Assembly (NCBI GenBank): GCA_963749875.1
Contig: CAVVOX010000002.1
Coordinates: 930,001 to 994,000 of the forward strand
Length of the DNA stretch: 64,000 nt
Reading direction: 5' to 3'
Source of the DNA: JAHQVI01 sp963749875
GTDB taxonomy: Bacteria > Pseudomonadota > Alphaproteobacteria > Rhizobiales > Rhodomicrobiaceae
The notes beneath the pieces were generated by a model. The model was not told the origin of the DNA. It worked only from the letters and a program-made list of their open reading frames with translations, and made no database searches. Shown here in pieces: positions 63,373 to 64,000 of the stretch (its first letter is position 1; every line of letters starts with the position of its first letter). Position numbers and translations under genes: made by a program.

Positions 63373-64000
63373 ATGGACTCGGATCCCTTGGTGACGATGG
63401 TGGTCGGCGGCATTGTCGCAGCCTTCGTCTTGGGGTTTATCGCCCATAAGCTGCGCATTTCCCCGATCGTCGGCTATCTGCTGGCCGGCGTGATGATCGG
63501 ACCTTATACGCCCGGCTTCATCGCGGATGGCGAATTGGCCGGTGAGCTGGCCGAACTCGGCATCATCTTGATCATGTTCGGGGTGGGCCTGAAATTCTCT
63601 CCCGCCAAGCTGATCGCATATCGCTGGATCGCGCTGCCCTGCGCGCTGGGACAGATGATCCTCGTCACGGCGTTCGGGCTTGGAATTGCGTCTTTGTTCG
63701 ATATGGGCTGGATCGAAGGTCTGATCTTCGGCTTCAGCCTGTCGATCGCCAGCACGGTCGTGCTGTTGCGGGCGCTGGAGGACCGGTACGAGATCGCTTC
63801 GCCGGCAGGCCATCTGGCTGTTTCCTGGCTCATCGTTCAGGACATCGCCGCCGTCTTCGTTCTCGTCGTCATGTCGGTGTTCGCACAGCAAGGGATCGGC
63901 GCGCCGGGAGATGCGGGGGCGGTGATGCGGGCGATCGGCGCAAAGGCCGCCGAGCTCGGTCTTTTCGTTCTGATCATGGCGGTCATTGGGCGCAGGATCT
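63373..64000 (+). CDS. monovalent cation:proton antiporter-2 (CPA2) family protein, partial
   Basis: The N-terminal 209 residues run off the window. Successive hydrophobic helices with the CPA2 hallmarks are present: FIAHKLRISPIVGYLLAGVM, LAELGIILIMFGVGLKFSP and SLSIASTVVLLRALEDR. WLIVQDIAAVFVLVV carries the conserved Asp of the exchange site. The pattern is that of YbaL/KefB-type K+/H+ or Na+/H+ exchangers. The start ATG follows TTAGG; a GTG 15 bp upstream is possible. Confidence 0.9.
   Translation, partial: MDSDPLVTMVVGGIVAAFVLGFIAHKLRISPIVGYLLAGVMIGPYTPGFIADGELAGELAELGIILIMFGVGLKFSPAKLIAYRWIALPCALGQMILVTAFGLGIASLFDMGWIEGLIFGFSLSIASTVVLLRALEDRYEIASPAGHLAVSWLIVQDIAAVFVLVVMSVFAQQGIGAPGDAGAVMRAIGAKAAELGLFVLIMAVIGRRI

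Overview
The window comes from a high-GC alphaproteobacterium, most likely a member of Hyphomicrobiales (Rhizobiales). The evidence is a rhizobial-type Suf operon led by an Rrf2/IscR regulator, a GlpSTPQUV-type glycerol ABC transporter with DUF2160, RIME-like intergenic repeats, a Ccm system and abundant palindromic intergenic repeats. No tRNA, rRNA or CRISPR array was seen.

Layout. 1-9.1 kb is an insertion-sequence pile. A nitrate reductase gene (nasA) is cut by an IS630 element. After it come two copies of one IS1595 element, an IS481 remnant, a second IS630, an IS5 element and a stranded DUF2254 gene. 9.3-11.4 kb holds an EF-G-like GTPase with an apparent frameshift. 11.5-20.7 kb holds an alpha/beta hydrolase and then the Fe-S assembly operon: iscR, cysteine desulfurase, sufB, [a DUF559 cassette and an ABM protein], sufC, sufD, rhodanese, sufS, sufT. 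20.9-30.1 kb carries a membrane patatin, a small secreted protein, a DUF2007-like protein, a glutathione S-transferase, an ATP-dependent DNA ligase and a WD40-caspase protein. 30.2-40.4 kb is a glycerol locus: glpR-glpD-glpK on the minus strand and glpV-S-T-P-Q-U on the plus strand. 40.5-44.2 kb is ccmF-ccmH-ccmI, with ccmF apparently frameshifted.

44.7-60.4 kb is the most interesting part and looks like a low-oxygen redox island. It has a universal stress protein and a phasin-like/PHA synthase pair, both behind FNR/FixK-type boxes placed at about -41.5. It also has a four-gene electron-transfer operon (2Fe-2S/flavin reductase, tetraheme c554-like cytochrome, membrane cytochrome b, decaheme cytochrome with a Cys-rich cytoplasmic domain) and a group 3b-like NAD(P)-linked [NiFe] hydrogenase operon with a cyclic-nucleotide-binding-domain protein. 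My reading is a module that disposes of or stores excess reductant under oxygen limitation, using hydrogen, polyhydroxybutyrate and a multiheme conduit. 60.4-64 kb has an RmlC-like epimerase lacking its usual catalytic His, an MsbA-like ABC exporter (apparently frameshifted) and the start of a CPA2 cation/proton antiporter.

Three genes (EF-G-like, ccmF, MsbA-like) each carry one extra base that breaks the frame. Removing it restores a full-length product in every case, and each extra base lies in or next to a GANTC motif, the CcrM methylation site of alphaproteobacteria. These may be sequencing artefacts rather than real mutations.
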